Notes: generated from the sequence alone by a model not told the origin. A DNA stretch of 64,000 bases from Gemmatimonadaceae bacterium (GCA_036496605.1 DASXKV010000050.1:124001-188000); one strand, 5' to 3'; shown: positions 51,436 through 60,981, counted from the stretch's first letter. Numbers and translations: made by a program.

Positions 51436-52176
51436 ATGAACCTCGATCGCGCCGTCATCCCTTCCCTCATCCTTGCCCTCGGCGTCGCCGTCGGCGGACT
51501 CCTCGTCGGCAGCGGCTTCGCCCGCGGCCGCGCCGCCGAGCGATACGTCACCGTCAAAGGCGTCTCGGAGCGCGAAGTCCGCGCCGATCTCGCTATCTGG
51601 CCGATCCACCTCCTCGGCGCCGACAACGATCTCGCCGCGGCCAACGCGAAGCTCGCGCACAGCGTCGCCGGCGTGCGCGCCTTCCTCGTCCGCCACGGCG
51701 TTGACACGAATCAGGTGCAGATCGCCGACTTCGCGGTCGCCGACGCCTCCGCGAATCAGTACAACAACGCCGAGCGGCGCGTCGCGAATCGGTACGTCGT
51801 TCACGAAACGCTGATCGTTCGCTCGACCAATCCCGAAGCGATCCTGTCCGCGAGTCAAGAGATCAGCGAGCTCGCGGTGATCGGCGTCACGATCTCGTCG
51901 GCCAACGGCGACTACGCCGGCGGCAGCGGGCCCAACTTCCTCTTCACGGGACTCAACAAGCTCAAGCCGGACATGATCGCCGACGCAACGGCGCGCGCGC
52001 GCGAGGCCGCGACGCAATTCGCCCGCGACTCTCGCAGTGACCTCGGCGCCATTCGTCAGGCAAACCAGGGCGTTTTCGAGATCCTCCCCCGCGACCAGGT
52101 GCCCGGCATCAGCGAGTCGAGTCAGATCGCAAAGGTGGTCCGCGTCGTGTCGACGATCGACTATTACCTCCGCTGA
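51436..52176 (+). CDS. SIMPL (DUF541) domain protein
   Basis: A 246-residue protein with an N-terminal membrane segment, AVIPSLILALGVAVGGLLVGSG. RYVTVKGVSEREVRADLAIW is the conserved SIMPL/DUF541 start, and DATARAREAATQFARDS, then Q-I-A-K-V-V-R-V-V-S-T-I-D-Y-Y, its end. Members are periplasmic or membrane-anchored oligomers with no settled function. A CCTAACG heptamer is 17 bp upstream of the start. Confidence 0.88.
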   Translation: MNLDRAVIPSLILALGVAVGGLLVGSGFARGRAAERYVTVKGVSEREVRADLAIWPIHLLGADNDLAAANAKLAHSVAGVRAFLVRHGVDTNQVQIADFAVADASANQYNNAERRVANRYVVHETLIVRSTNPEAILSASQEISELAVIGVTISSANGDYAGGSGPNFLFTGLNKLKPDMIADATARAREAATQFARDSRSDLGAIRQANQGVFEILPRDQVPGISESSQIAKVVRVVSTIDYYLR

Positions 52177-52185
52177 GATCAGCTC

Positions 52186-53073
52186 GTGGCGGTGACCGTC
52201 GCGGCTCGTGTGAGCGGGCGTCGAACACGCATTTGCCGACCTCGCAGTGGATGGCCATATTCGCGCGTCTCCAACCCGACTGCCATCATCAGCTCGAGCG
52301 ACGCAGATGGCGAGAAAGCCTACGGCGCGCCGCTGGACTTCAGCGGTCGCGTCGCGATCGTCACCGGTGCCGCACGCGGCCTGGGGCGCGCCGTCGCCGA
52401 GCGGTTGCATGAACGCGGCGCGGCAGTGGCAGTCAACGTTCGCGATACGGCTCGCGCCGAGTCGTTGGCGGCGTCGCTGGGCGACCGAGCGCTGGCCGTG
52501 CCGGGCGACATTGCCGCCGACGGCGTGCCGGACGAGATCGTCCGCCGCACGCTCGACCGCTTCGGCCGCATCGACGTTCTGATCAACAACGCCGCCTTCG
52601 CGCGCTCGACACGCTTACCAAATCTTTCGGCAGAGGAGTTTCGTGACGCGCTCGAGGTAAATCTCACTGCGCCTTTCTTGTTCACGAAGGCCGTGTTGCC
52701 AACGATGCAGGCGCAGCACTACGGCCGTATCATTAACATTTCCTCATCAGCGGGCCGCATGGTCAGCACGTTGGGCGGCGCGCACTACACGGCGTCGAAG
52801 GCTGGGCTGCTCGGCTTGACGCGTGCCGCCGCCAAAGAGTTGGGAAAGTTCGGCATCACCGTCAACGCGGTGTGTCCGGGCATGATCGACACCGAACTGA
52901 CGCACGAGAATGCCACTCCCGAGCTGCTCGAGCGTCTGGGCGCGGGCTATCCCATTCCTCGCCTCGGGACCGCACGGGAAGTTGCCGACCTCATTTGCTT
53001 CGCCGCGTCCGAAGCGGCGGGCTACATCACGGGGACGTCGCTCGACATCAACGGCGGCGATCTCATGATGTAA
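52186..53073 (+). CDS. Short-chain dehydrogenase/reductase, FabG-like
   Basis: The SDR core is clear: FSGRVAIVTGAARGLGRAVA, NNAAFARSTRL, ISSSAGRMVSTLGGAHYTASK with Ser/Tyr/Lys, and GYITGTSLDINGGDLMM at the end, about 245 residues as in FabG. The N-terminus is unresolved: there is no in-frame ATG before the core, only GTG at 52186, 52192 and 52210, which add a basic, low-conservation leader of about 40 residues. A CTG at 52333 just before the core is another possibility. Confidence 0.82.
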   Translation: MAVTVAARVSGRRTRICRPRSGWPYSRVSNPTAIISSSDADGEKAYGAPLDFSGRVAIVTGAARGLGRAVAERLHERGAAVAVNVRDTARAESLAASLGDRALAVPGDIAADGVPDEIVRRTLDRFGRIDVLINNAAFARSTRLPNLSAEEFRDALEVNLTAPFLFTKAVLPTMQAQHYGRIINISSSAGRMVSTLGGAHYTASKAGLLGLTRAAAKELGKFGITVNAVCPGMIDTELTHENATPELLERLGAGYPIPRLGTAREVADLICFAASEAAGYITGTSLDINGGDLMM

Positions 53074-53094
53074 GACTACGGTTGGCGATTGGTA

Positions 53095-53170
53095 TTGGTG
53101 ATTCGTGGTTGGTGGAATGACGAATCACCAACCACTGGCTACAACCACCAGCAACCAACCACCAGCAACC
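53095..53170. repeat. Intergenic ACCACCAGC-type repeat, copy 2, with inverted repeat
   Basis: TTGGTGATTCGT (53095-53106) is the reverse complement of ACGAATCACCAA (53120-53131), forming a 12-bp stem. The right arm continues into tandem ACCACCAGCAACCA units (about 53144-53170) that reach the symporter start codon. The 13-bp ACGAATCACCAAC is shared exactly with 8401-8413. It could end the SDR transcript. Confidence 0.6.
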
Positions 53171-53171
53171 A

Positions 53172-54434
53172 ATGAAAGAGAGCACACGTGTTCTCGCAGC
53201 ACTCGCGGCTGCGATCGGCGTCGGCGCGCTCGTCGCCGCGTCCGGCAGTAAGCCATTGCTAAACGCGGCCGACGCGCTGGCTCCTGTCGGGACGCTCTGG
53301 GTCAACGCCATTCGGATGACCGTTATCCCGTTGGTGGTCTCGCTACTGATCACCGGCATCGCGTCGGCCACGGACGTCGGAACGATTGGCCGAATCGGCG
53401 GCCGCACGCTCGTTGTGTTCGGACTGTTGTTGGCCGGGACCGCGGCGATTGTCATTCCGCTGGCTCCATCGCTATTCGCGCTCCTGCCTCTTCCTTCGAC
53501 CGCCGGCGCGAGGCCGACGTTGCCGGCGGGCGCCGCCGAGGCAGCGAATCAGCTGTCGGCCGGCGGCCAGAATCCGAGTTTCAGCGCGTGGCTGACGTCG
53601 TTGATCCCGTCGAATCCCATCGCCGCCGCGGCAAACGGTGACATGGTGCCGCTGATTCTGTTCACGCTGATCCTCGCGATTGCGATCGCTCGCAGCCCCG
53701 AGCCGACACGAACGCCGCTCTTGGGATTAGCGCGAGCGCTCGGCGACGCGATGCTCGTGATTGTTCGATGGGTGGTGCTGGTGGCGCCGATCGGCGTGTT
53801 CGCTCTCGTGCTGCCGCTCGCGGCGCACCTTGGGGGCGCGGTGGCCGGCGCGATCGGCGTGTACATCGCGGCGTACTCGCTCGCGTGTGTCGCGGTCACT
53901 CTACTCGTCTACCCGGTGGTGGCGGTCTTCGGCAGAATTCCCATTGGGCGCTTTGCGCGTGCGGCGCTTCCTGCGCAGCTCATCGCGTTCAGCTCGAGCT
54001 CGTCGATCGCGTCGCTTCCGGCGCTGATCGAGAGCGGTGAGCGCGGGCTCGCACTCCCGAGTCGCATCACTGGGTTTGTCCTGCCGTTCGCCGTGTCGAC
54101 GTTCAAGCTGGCTGCTCCGGTGTCGTGGACGATCGGCGCGCTGTTCGTCGGTTGGTTCTACGGCATTCCGCTGCACGCGCGCGAGCTGGCGACGGTCGCC
54201 TTTGCCGCGGTCTTCCTCGCGTTCGCGGCGCCGGGCGTTCCGCGCGGCGCGTTCATCATGCTCACGCCATTGTTCCTCGCCATTGGACTACCCCCGGAGG
54301 GTATTGGCATCTTGATCGCGGTCGATGCGCTGCCGGACACCTTCGCGACAACGCTCAACGTGACCGGCGATCTTGCGGCGGCAGCCTTGGTGGCGAGTGC
54401 GGATCGCCAGTCTCGGCCTCTTACCGAGACGTGA
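53172..54434 (+). CDS. Dicarboxylate/amino acid:cation symporter (DAACS)
   Basis: A 420-residue membrane protein with the glutamate-transporter fold: TLWVNAIRMTVIPLVVSLLITGI in the scaffold, IPSNPIAAAANGDMVPLILFTLIL, the serine-rich hairpin IAFSSSSSIASLPAL, FVLPFAVSTFKLAAPVSW in place of the usual N-M-D-G-T segment, and GILIAVDALPDTFATTLNVTGDLAAA, where the substrate aspartate and asparagine lie. It would import C4-dicarboxylates or acidic amino acids with protons or sodium. Confidence 0.9.
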   Translation: MKESTRVLAALAAAIGVGALVAASGSKPLLNAADALAPVGTLWVNAIRMTVIPLVVSLLITGIASATDVGTIGRIGGRTLVVFGLLLAGTAAIVIPLAPSLFALLPLPSTAGARPTLPAGAAEAANQLSAGGQNPSFSAWLTSLIPSNPIAAAANGDMVPLILFTLILAIAIARSPEPTRTPLLGLARALGDAMLVIVRWVVLVAPIGVFALVLPLAAHLGGAVAGAIGVYIAAYSLACVAVTLLVYPVVAVFGRIPIGRFARAALPAQLIAFSSSSSIASLPALIESGERGLALPSRITGFVLPFAVSTFKLAAPVSWTIGALFVGWFYGIPLHARELATVAFAAVFLAFAAPGVPRGAFIMLTPLFLAIGLPPEGIGILIAVDALPDTFATTLNVTGDLAAAALVASADRQSRPLTET

Positions 54435-54473
54435 TTCGCTGTTACTGCTGGTCCGGGCCCCCGTCTCTACCGC

Positions 54474-55214
54474 ATGGACGACCCAGTCATCCAGATCTCC
54501 AATCTGACCCGAAGCTTCGGGACCAAGACCGCCCTGGATTCGGTGAGTCTGTCGCTGCCCCGGGGCGCTGTGTACGGCCTCGTCGGCGCCAACGGCGCGG
54601 GCAAGACGACGCTCATCCGCCACATCCTCGGACTGCTCAAAGCGGAGAGAGGCTCGGTGAGCGTGTTTGGGCTCGACCCGGTCGCCGACCCCGTGGGTGT
54701 TCTGTCGCGCGTTGGATACTTGTCCGAGGAGAACGACCTGCCAGGCTGGATGCGCGTGGACGAGTTGATTCACTATTCCCGCGCGTTTTATCCGCAATGG
54801 GACGATGCGTACGCCGATGAGCTGCGCCAGACGTTCGCCCTCGATGGCTCGGCGAGTATAAAGACGCTGTCCAAGGGACAGAAGGCGCGCGCGGGTTTGC
54901 TCGTCGCGCTGGCGCATCGGCCGGAGCTGCTCGTGCTCGACGAGCCATCGTCGGGACTCGACCCGATCGTTCGACGCGACATCCTGGGAGCGGTGCTTCG
55001 CACCATCGCGCACGACGGACGTACGGTGCTGTTCTCGTCGCACCTCCTGGACGAGGTGGAAGAGGTGGCCGATCACGTGACGATGATCAGCAGCGGCCGG
55101 CTCGTGTTGAGCGCGCCGCTCGAGGAAATTATAGATCTGCACCGCGTCGAGGGACGAGTGCCTTCGTTGAACGAGATATTTCACGCACGCGTCAGGAGCG
55201 TGAGTTCACAATGA
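54474..55214 (+). CDS. ABC transporter ATP-binding protein
   Basis: A 246-residue ATPase with Walker A GANGAGKTT near residue 40, signature LSKGQKAR, Walker B LLVLDEPSSGLDP and the H-loop FSSHLLDEVEE. The sequence fits the CcmA/NatA-type ATPases of ABC-2 exporters. The stop overlaps the next gene by four bases (ATGA), so its permease partner is the following membrane protein. Confidence 0.92.
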   Translation: MDDPVIQISNLTRSFGTKTALDSVSLSLPRGAVYGLVGANGAGKTTLIRHILGLLKAERGSVSVFGLDPVADPVGVLSRVGYLSEENDLPGWMRVDELIHYSRAFYPQWDDAYADELRQTFALDGSASIKTLSKGQKARAGLLVALAHRPELLVLDEPSSGLDPIVRRDILGAVLRTIAHDGRTVLFSSHLLDEVEEVADHVTMISSGRLVLSAPLEEIIDLHRVEGRVPSLNEIFHARVRSVSSQ

Positions 55215-56851
55215 TGTCTCCCGCCGGCGCGATCGGCTGGGAATTCTGGCATCGGCATCGTTGGGGATTTCGGGCGATGGGCGTCTACATCGTCCTGCTC
55301 TTTGGCGTCAAGCTCGTGGTCGTCGTGCGCGACGCACCCGTTGTATTTCGTAGCGCCGAGAGCTTTGCGCTGGTGGTCGTGGTGCCGATCACGGTGTCGT
55401 TCGTTTACCTGCTCGCGGTGTTCACCTATGGGTTGAGCGGCGATCTCGCCGCGCGCCAATCCATGTATCCCGGACGGATGTTCACGCTGCCGCTCTCCAA
55501 CGCAGCGCTTGTGGGTTGGCCGATGCTGTATGGGGCGATGGCCATGGTCGCCCTCTGGGTTCTCACCAGGTGGCTCTCCGTCTGGCCGTCGGACCTTTCG
55601 ATACCACATGTATGGCCGGCGACGCTTGCTGCTTCGCTGGTTATGTGGACGCAAGCGCTCGTCTGGATGCCGTACGGCCTTCCCGGGCTGCGTGTCGTCG
55701 TCTCGGTTTTTGTCCTCTGGGCGATCGACGCCATCGTCATCCTGGCGCTGGCATTGAAAGCTCCGGAGTGGGCGGTCGTTGCGATCACCGCTCCGCAGAT
55801 ACCCGTTGCCTACGCCGTGGCTCGGGTTGCGGTCGCGCGAGCGCGACGCGGTGTTGTACCGGATTGGTGGTTTCCAACTCGCGCCTCGCAACGCTCGGCC
55901 GACGGCCGAGAACAGAACGCCGGGTACCGAGAGCGATGGTCAGCCGCGAGGGCGCAGAGTTGGTATGAGTGGCGGCGCAACGGCAGGTCGCTGCCGGTGT
56001 GGGTCGCCATCATACTGCCACTCGAGCTACTCCTACTCTGGGTCGCCGGTACAGCGACGAGTCTCCTTATCATCATCCTGCTCGGCGCACTCCTGGCTCC
56101 CGTCGTCGTCGCGACGTTTGCCGCCGCGTCAGTAAGCAAACCGGGTGGGATCGCGAGCGATGCCTACGCACTGGCGCCCTTCGTCGCAGCGCGGCCGCGC
56201 ACCGATTCGCAATTGCTGGCAGCCAAGTTGAGGATGACGATCCGGAGCACGTTGATGGCGTGGGCGCTGGTACTACTCGCGATACCGATTGCCGTCTACT
56301 GGTCCGGTACGTGGCTCACGCTACTCGACTGGTTGCGCAGCGTCGCTAGCACCATCGGTGTCTCGCGCGCCATCGTCCTACTCGTTGTTGTCGTCGCGGG
56401 GCAGATGCTCTCCACATGGAAGCAGCTCGTGCAGAGCCTGTGTTTCGGCCTTACGGGCAACGAGCGGCTGATCAAGGGGAGCGTGTTCGTCTCGCTGATA
56501 CTGGCATCTCTCGCCGGGCCGCTGGCGATCTGGATCGTGGACAGCGAACGCATCGGCGTGGTGTGGAGCGCAATGCCGCTCATTCTCGCGGTGCTGGTTT
56601 GCGCCAAGATGCTCGCTGCGGGCTGGGTGGCCGCGCGATTGGTGCGCGAGGGAACACTTAACGACCGGACGCTCATCACGGGCGCAGTGTCCTGGACGAT
56701 CGCGGTACTGGGGATCTACACGCTAATGGCGTGGCTGACCGATACACCGCACATCCCGCGGTATTTCGTCATGCTGGTCGCGATCCTGTTTGTGCCGCTG
56801 GCGCGGCTCTCGGCGGCGCCGCTCGCGATTGCGCGGAACAGGCATCGATGA
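55211..56851 (+). CDS. ABC-2-like permease, uncharacterised
   Basis: A 546-residue membrane protein with about 12 hydrophobic segments in two groups (residues 15-210 and 265-540) and no recognised signature. Overlap with the ATPase gene at the start, and with the esterase gene at the end (ATGA again), makes it almost certainly the membrane partner of the ABC ATPase. The exported substrate is unknown. Confidence 0.75.
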   Translation: MMSPAGAIGWEFWHRHRWGFRAMGVYIVLLFGVKLVVVVRDAPVVFRSAESFALVVVVPITVSFVYLLAVFTYGLSGDLAARQSMYPGRMFTLPLSNAALVGWPMLYGAMAMVALWVLTRWLSVWPSDLSIPHVWPATLAASLVMWTQALVWMPYGLPGLRVVVSVFVLWAIDAIVILALALKAPEWAVVAITAPQIPVAYAVARVAVARARRGVVPDWWFPTRASQRSADGREQNAGYRERWSAARAQSWYEWRRNGRSLPVWVAIILPLELLLLWVAGTATSLLIIILLGALLAPVVVATFAAASVSKPGGIASDAYALAPFVAARPRTDSQLLAAKLRMTIRSTLMAWALVLLAIPIAVYWSGTWLTLLDWLRSVASTIGVSRAIVLLVVVVAGQMLSTWKQLVQSLCFGLTGNERLIKGSVFVSLILASLAGPLAIWIVDSERIGVVWSAMPLILAVLVCAKMLAAGWVAARLVREGTLNDRTLITGAVSWTIAVLGIYTLMAWLTDTPHIPRYFVMLVAILFVPLARLSAAPLAIARNRHR

Positions 56852-57765
56852 AAGCGCGAGTACTCGCCACCGTGCTGACCATCATCGCCCTGCCGCTGGC
56901 GACCGTGCCCATTCAGGCGGCGCACTTCTATCGCCACAACCGCGATAATGGCTCTATCGTCTCGTCCGGGCTGGAACGGACGTATCTGCTCCACGTACCA
57001 GCGCGGTACGATCCGACGAAGCCGACGCCGATGGTTCTGAGCTTTCACGGCGCTGGATTGTGGGGCGCGGCGCAACGCGACATTAGCCGGTGGAACGAAG
57101 TGGCCGACGACGAAGGGTTCATCGTCGTCTATCCGTCCGGTGTGGGCGGCCGAGGCGTGCGCGTGTGGCAGGTGGAGCCCTGGAATCGGAGTGGACGGGA
57201 CAACAGGTTCATCTCGGAGCTCATCGACACGCTGCGAGCGAGCTACAACATCGATACGGCGCGCATCTATGCGAACGGTCTCTCGAATGGCGGCGGGATG
57301 TCCTTCGGGCTCTCGTGCGCGCTCTCCGATCGCATCGCCGCGGTGGGTCTGGTCGGGTCGGCGCAGACGGAGCCGTGGCATTCCTGCCGCGACACCACCC
57401 CGGTGCCGATGATCAACTTTCACGGCACGGACGACCGCTTCGCCGCGTACAGGGGCGGCACGTCATGGGTGCTGCCGCGCGGGCAAGCGTTCCCGAGTCA
57501 GCTCGTGTGGACGGCGAACTGGGCAAAGCGCAATCGTTGCGCGTCGGTGCCCGTCGATTCAGTCGTCAGACCAGACGTGACGCGTCGGAGCTATGTCCAC
57601 TGCGCGCACAACGCCGATGTCGTTCTCTACACGGTCGCGGGCGGCGGCCACACGTGGCCCGGAGGCGGCCCACATCCGGCGTGGTTCGTCGGCAAAATGA
57701 CGCAGAGCATCGATGCGTCGCGGATAATGTGGCAGTTCTTCGTCGACCATCCACTCAAACGATAG
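56848..57765 (+). CDS. PHB-depolymerase/LpqC-like secreted esterase
   Basis: ATG 56848 overlaps the permease stop. The 305-residue protein has signal peptide VLATVLTIIALPLATVPIQA, then RTYLLHVPARYDPTKPTPMVLSFHG, the nucleophile motif YANGLSNGGGM (G-x-S-x-G), INFHGTDDRFAAYRGG and the C-terminal GGGHTWPGG histidine. This is the esterase family called polyhydroxybutyrate depolymerase or feruloyl esterase (LpqC). Its coupling to the ABC unit suggests joint expression. The GMC gene starts four bases after its stop. Confidence 0.88.
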   Translation: MKARVLATVLTIIALPLATVPIQAAHFYRHNRDNGSIVSSGLERTYLLHVPARYDPTKPTPMVLSFHGAGLWGAAQRDISRWNEVADDEGFIVVYPSGVGGRGVRVWQVEPWNRSGRDNRFISELIDTLRASYNIDTARIYANGLSNGGGMSFGLSCALSDRIAAVGLVGSAQTEPWHSCRDTTPVPMINFHGTDDRFAAYRGGTSWVLPRGQAFPSQLVWTANWAKRNRCASVPVDSVVRPDVTRRSYVHCAHNADVVLYTVAGGGHTWPGGGPHPAWFVGKMTQSIDASRIMWQFFVDHPLKR

Positions 57766-57769
57766 TTAG

Positions 57770-59542
57770 ATGCCAAACGGCGCTGAGTTCCAAACGGACT
57801 CTCTGGCGTCGGTCCCTCACCTCCGCCAACATCTAATTGACGCGAATCGCGAGAGAGGTGCCGTGAAAGTGCCAACGTATGACGCCATCGTCGTCGGATC
57901 TGGAATCTCGGGGGGCTGGGCCGCAAAGGAGCTAACCGAAAAAGGCCTGAGGGTCCTGCTGCTCGAGCGCGGAAAGAACATCGAGCACGTCAAGGACTAC
58001 CCGAACGCCACCAAGGCGCCCTGGCAGTACGCCCACCGCGGCCGTCGCACGGAGGAGCTGATCCGCCGCTATCCGGTGCTTCAGCGCGGCCACCAACTCA
58101 ACGAGAAGAACGCCGACTGGTGGACCACCGAGGAAGAGTCGCCCTATACCGAGGTGAAGCGCTTCGACTGGTATCGCGGCTACCACGTCGGCGGGCGCTC
58201 GCTCATGTGGGGACGCTGCTCGTTCCGCTGGAGCGATATCGACTTCGAGGCCAATGAAAAGGAAGGCGTAGGCTCCGACTGGCCCATCCGCTACGCCGAC
58301 CTCGCGCCCTGGTACAGCCACGTCGAACGCTTCGCTGGCATCGCCGGCTCCAGAGAAGGGCTGCCGCAACTCCCCGACGGCGAGTTCCAGCCCGCGATGC
58401 CGCTCAACTGCGCCGAGGCGCTCGTGGCGCAGCGCCTAACGAATCTGTTCGACGGTAAGCGCCGCCTCATCCCAGCTCGCACGGCCAACCTCACCCTGCC
58501 GCTCCCCGGACGCAGCCCGTGCCAGTATCGCAACGCCTGCGGCCTTGGCTGCCCATACGGCGCGTACTTCAGCACACAGTCATCGACGCTGCCGGCGGCG
58601 ATGAAAACGGGACGGCTCACGCTGCAACCGTTCGCGATCGTTACCGAGGTGCTCTACGACAAGGATAGGAAACGCGCGACCGGCGTGCGCGTGCTCGACG
58701 CGGTGACCAACCAGACGACGGACCACGAAGCGAAGATCATCTTCCTCTGCGCGTCGACGCTCAACTCGACCTGGCTGCTCCTCCGGTCGGCCAACGACAT
58801 CTGGCCCGGTGGCTTGGGGAGCAGCTCCGGTGAGCTCGGCCACAATCTGATGGACCACCACTTCCGCGTCGGCGCCGAAGGACACATCGACGGTTTTGAG
58901 AACAAGGACCAGTACGGGCGGAAGCCCAACTCCGTCTACATCCCGCGCTATCGCAACCTGTTCGGGGACAAGCGCGACTATCTCCGCGGCTTTGGCTACG
59001 AGGGCTCGGCGAGCCGTGAGGGCTGGTCACGCGCCGTCGCGGAGCTCGGCGTCGGCGGCGGCTTCAAGGACGCGGCGGCTGAGCCGGGTCAGTGGAGTGT
59101 TGGTGGCGCCGCCTTCGGTGAGATGCTGCCTAACCACGAGAACAAGGTCACGATCGACGCCGAAAAGAAAGACCACTGGGGGCTGCCAGTGCTCAAGATC
59201 GATTGCGCGACGGGGGAGAACGAGCGCCTCATGCGCATCGACATGGCGAACGACATGGCCGAGATGCTGTCGGCGTGCGGCGTCAAGGACGTGGCGACCT
59301 TCGACGACGAGTATTTCCCAGGAATGGGGATCCACGAGATGGGGACCGCGCGCATGGGCACGAGCCCGAAGAACTCGGTGCTCAACAAGTGGAACCAGGT
59401 GTGGGACGCGCCTAACGTCTTCGTCACCGACGGGTCGAGCATGGCGTCGACCGCGTGCCAAAACCCGTCGCTCACATACATGGCGCTCACGGCGCGCGCG
59501 GCGGATCACGCGGTGAACGAGCTGAGTCGGCGCAACCTCTAG
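57770..59542 (+). CDS. GMC-family FAD-dependent oxidoreductase
   Basis: A 590-residue flavoprotein. YDAIVVGSGISGGWAAKELTEKGLRVLLLERG is the FAD dinucleotide fold near residues 36-65, GGRSLMWGRCSFRW the GMC signature, CPYGAYFSTQSSTLPAA the second conserved block, and HEMGTARMGTSPKNS with CQNPSLTYMALTARAADH the C-terminal catalytic region (His and Asn). It resembles the large subunit of gluconate 2-dehydrogenase-like enzymes; no Tat signal is present here. It probably oxidises a sugar or alcohol. Confidence 0.9.
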   Translation: MPNGAEFQTDSLASVPHLRQHLIDANRERGAVKVPTYDAIVVGSGISGGWAAKELTEKGLRVLLLERGKNIEHVKDYPNATKAPWQYAHRGRRTEELIRRYPVLQRGHQLNEKNADWWTTEEESPYTEVKRFDWYRGYHVGGRSLMWGRCSFRWSDIDFEANEKEGVGSDWPIRYADLAPWYSHVERFAGIAGSREGLPQLPDGEFQPAMPLNCAEALVAQRLTNLFDGKRRLIPARTANLTLPLPGRSPCQYRNACGLGCPYGAYFSTQSSTLPAAMKTGRLTLQPFAIVTEVLYDKDRKRATGVRVLDAVTNQTTDHEAKIIFLCASTLNSTWLLLRSANDIWPGGLGSSSGELGHNLMDHHFRVGAEGHIDGFENKDQYGRKPNSVYIPRYRNLFGDKRDYLRGFGYEGSASREGWSRAVAELGVGGGFKDAAAEPGQWSVGGAAFGEMLPNHENKVTIDAEKKDHWGLPVLKIDCATGENERLMRIDMANDMAEMLSACGVKDVATFDDEYFPGMGIHEMGTARMGTSPKNSVLNKWNQVWDAPNVFVTDGSSMASTACQNPSLTYMALTARAADHAVNELSRRNL

Positions 59543-59604
59543 ATGTCTCGCGTCAACAGCTGGAGACCGCGTGAGCAGGGGAGACGTTCATGTCGTTCCA
59601 TGCC

Positions 59605-60981
59605 CTACGGACGATCGACCGGCAACCCGCTCGGCACACGCTTCGGAACTGACCTGGACAAATCGCGCGCGGCGGGATCCGTCAGCGCGCTCATGTAGGC
59701 CATCAGCTTCTCGACGAGATCGTCGGTGAGCACGACGCCGTTCAAGAGCGTGTCGCGTTGGGCCAGAATCCCGATCTGTGTGTTCACCAGCGTTCCCTGA
59801 AGGCGCGGCTCGACCTGCGTGACGTCGTACGCGAATAGTTTCTTGTCCGATTCGCTATAGTGCTCGACGAATCCGCGAAGCGTCGTGATGGCGCCGTCGT
59901 GGCCGTACGGTCCCGACAGCTCGACGTTGCGCAGCGGCGTGGTGCGGAAACGATAGAGATCGGAACCGATGCCCGTCACGTTGAGACGGCCGAAGTCGTC
60001 GCGACCTGTCGGTCCGTTGTCCTCACCCGGTCCGATCTGCGCCACGGCGACATTGTGAAACTGCTCGTCGCTGAACGTCGCTCCCGTGTGACAGATCGAG
60101 CACTTGAGGGTGAGGAACGTCTGCGCGCCGTCCAACTGCGCGCCGCTGAGCGCGTTGTCGTTGCCGGCAAGGAATCGATCCCACGGCGTGTTCGCGAATG
60201 TGAACTGGTCGATGATGAAGCCGGCGATCGCGTTCGACGCGTGCGCGAAGTTCATGTCGTCGAACTTGGTGCCCGGATATGCCTCCTCGAACATCTCGCG
60301 GTACTTCGGAATCGTCCCGAGCCGGCGCATCAGCGCCGCCCAGATGTCCGTGAGGTCGTCGTCGGGGACGTTCGCGACCTCGTTCTCGCCTAACGCCGCA
60401 CGCATCTCGAAGCGGTTAGTCACCGGGAAAAGCCCAAGCGCGGAGACTGCGCCGAACTCGAACACGCGCGTCATCTCCGGCGTGAGCTGCGCTCCGGCCG
60501 GCGTGTGGAAAGCGCCGGCGGCGTCGACCGATACGCGTCCGTCCCAGAAGAGATGCAGCATCGCGTTCAGGTTGAACAACGGCGGCGCGTTGCGGGGGAT
60601 GAACACGCCGTCTGGATGCTCCCGACTGGGGCCGAGTCCAATCCCCCCTTGGCCGACAGCGAGCGACTTCCCGTCACCTGTCGCGAACGCGGGCAAGTGA
60701 CACGTCATGCACGAGATGTCGCGATTGCCGCTCAGGATCTTGTCGAAGGCGAGCGCTTGGCCCAGGTGGACCAACTCCGGTCGAACGCGGGGCACTCTTG
60801 GCAATGGAATGATTCCGCGGCTGGCAGCTAATTGCCTAACGAGCTGCGCGGTGCTGGACGCCAGGTTGTTGTCCGCGCGCGCTTCTCCCGGTCGGAGCGC
60901 CGGGGATGTGGACGTAATTCGGTCTGAGCAGGCGACGACAGTTGCGGCGGCGAGCGCGGCGACGACGAAGTGACGGAACAT
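59605..60981 (-). CDS. Di-heme cytochrome c peroxidase (MauG/CcpA-type) lipoprotein
   Basis: A 458-residue protein with signal FVVAALAAATVVACSD (lipobox-type). Two C-x-x-C-H heme sites are present: ISCMTCHLPA around residue 95 and CSICHTGATF around residue 296, each in a MauG/CCP domain, with GQALAFDKILSGN ahead of the first and PLRNVELSGPYGHDGA behind the second. It would reduce hydrogen peroxide in the periplasm or carry out MauG-like oxidation. It converges on the GMC gene across 62 bp without a recognised hairpin. Confidence 0.9.
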   Translation of the reverse strand: MFRHFVVAALAAATVVACSDRITSTSPALRPGEARADNNLASSTAQLVRQLAASRGIIPLPRVPRVRPELVHLGQALAFDKILSGNRDISCMTCHLPAFATGDGKSLAVGQGGIGLGPSREHPDGVFIPRNAPPLFNLNAMLHLFWDGRVSVDAAGAFHTPAGAQLTPEMTRVFEFGAVSALGLFPVTNRFEMRAALGENEVANVPDDDLTDIWAALMRRLGTIPKYREMFEEAYPGTKFDDMNFAHASNAIAGFIIDQFTFANTPWDRFLAGNDNALSGAQLDGAQTFLTLKCSICHTGATFSDEQFHNVAVAQIGPGEDNGPTGRDDFGRLNVTGIGSDLYRFRTTPLRNVELSGPYGHDGAITTLRGFVEHYSESDKKLFAYDVTQVEPRLQGTLVNTQIGILAQRDTLLNGVVLTDDLVEKLMAYMSALTDPAARDLSRSVPKRVPSGLPVDRP

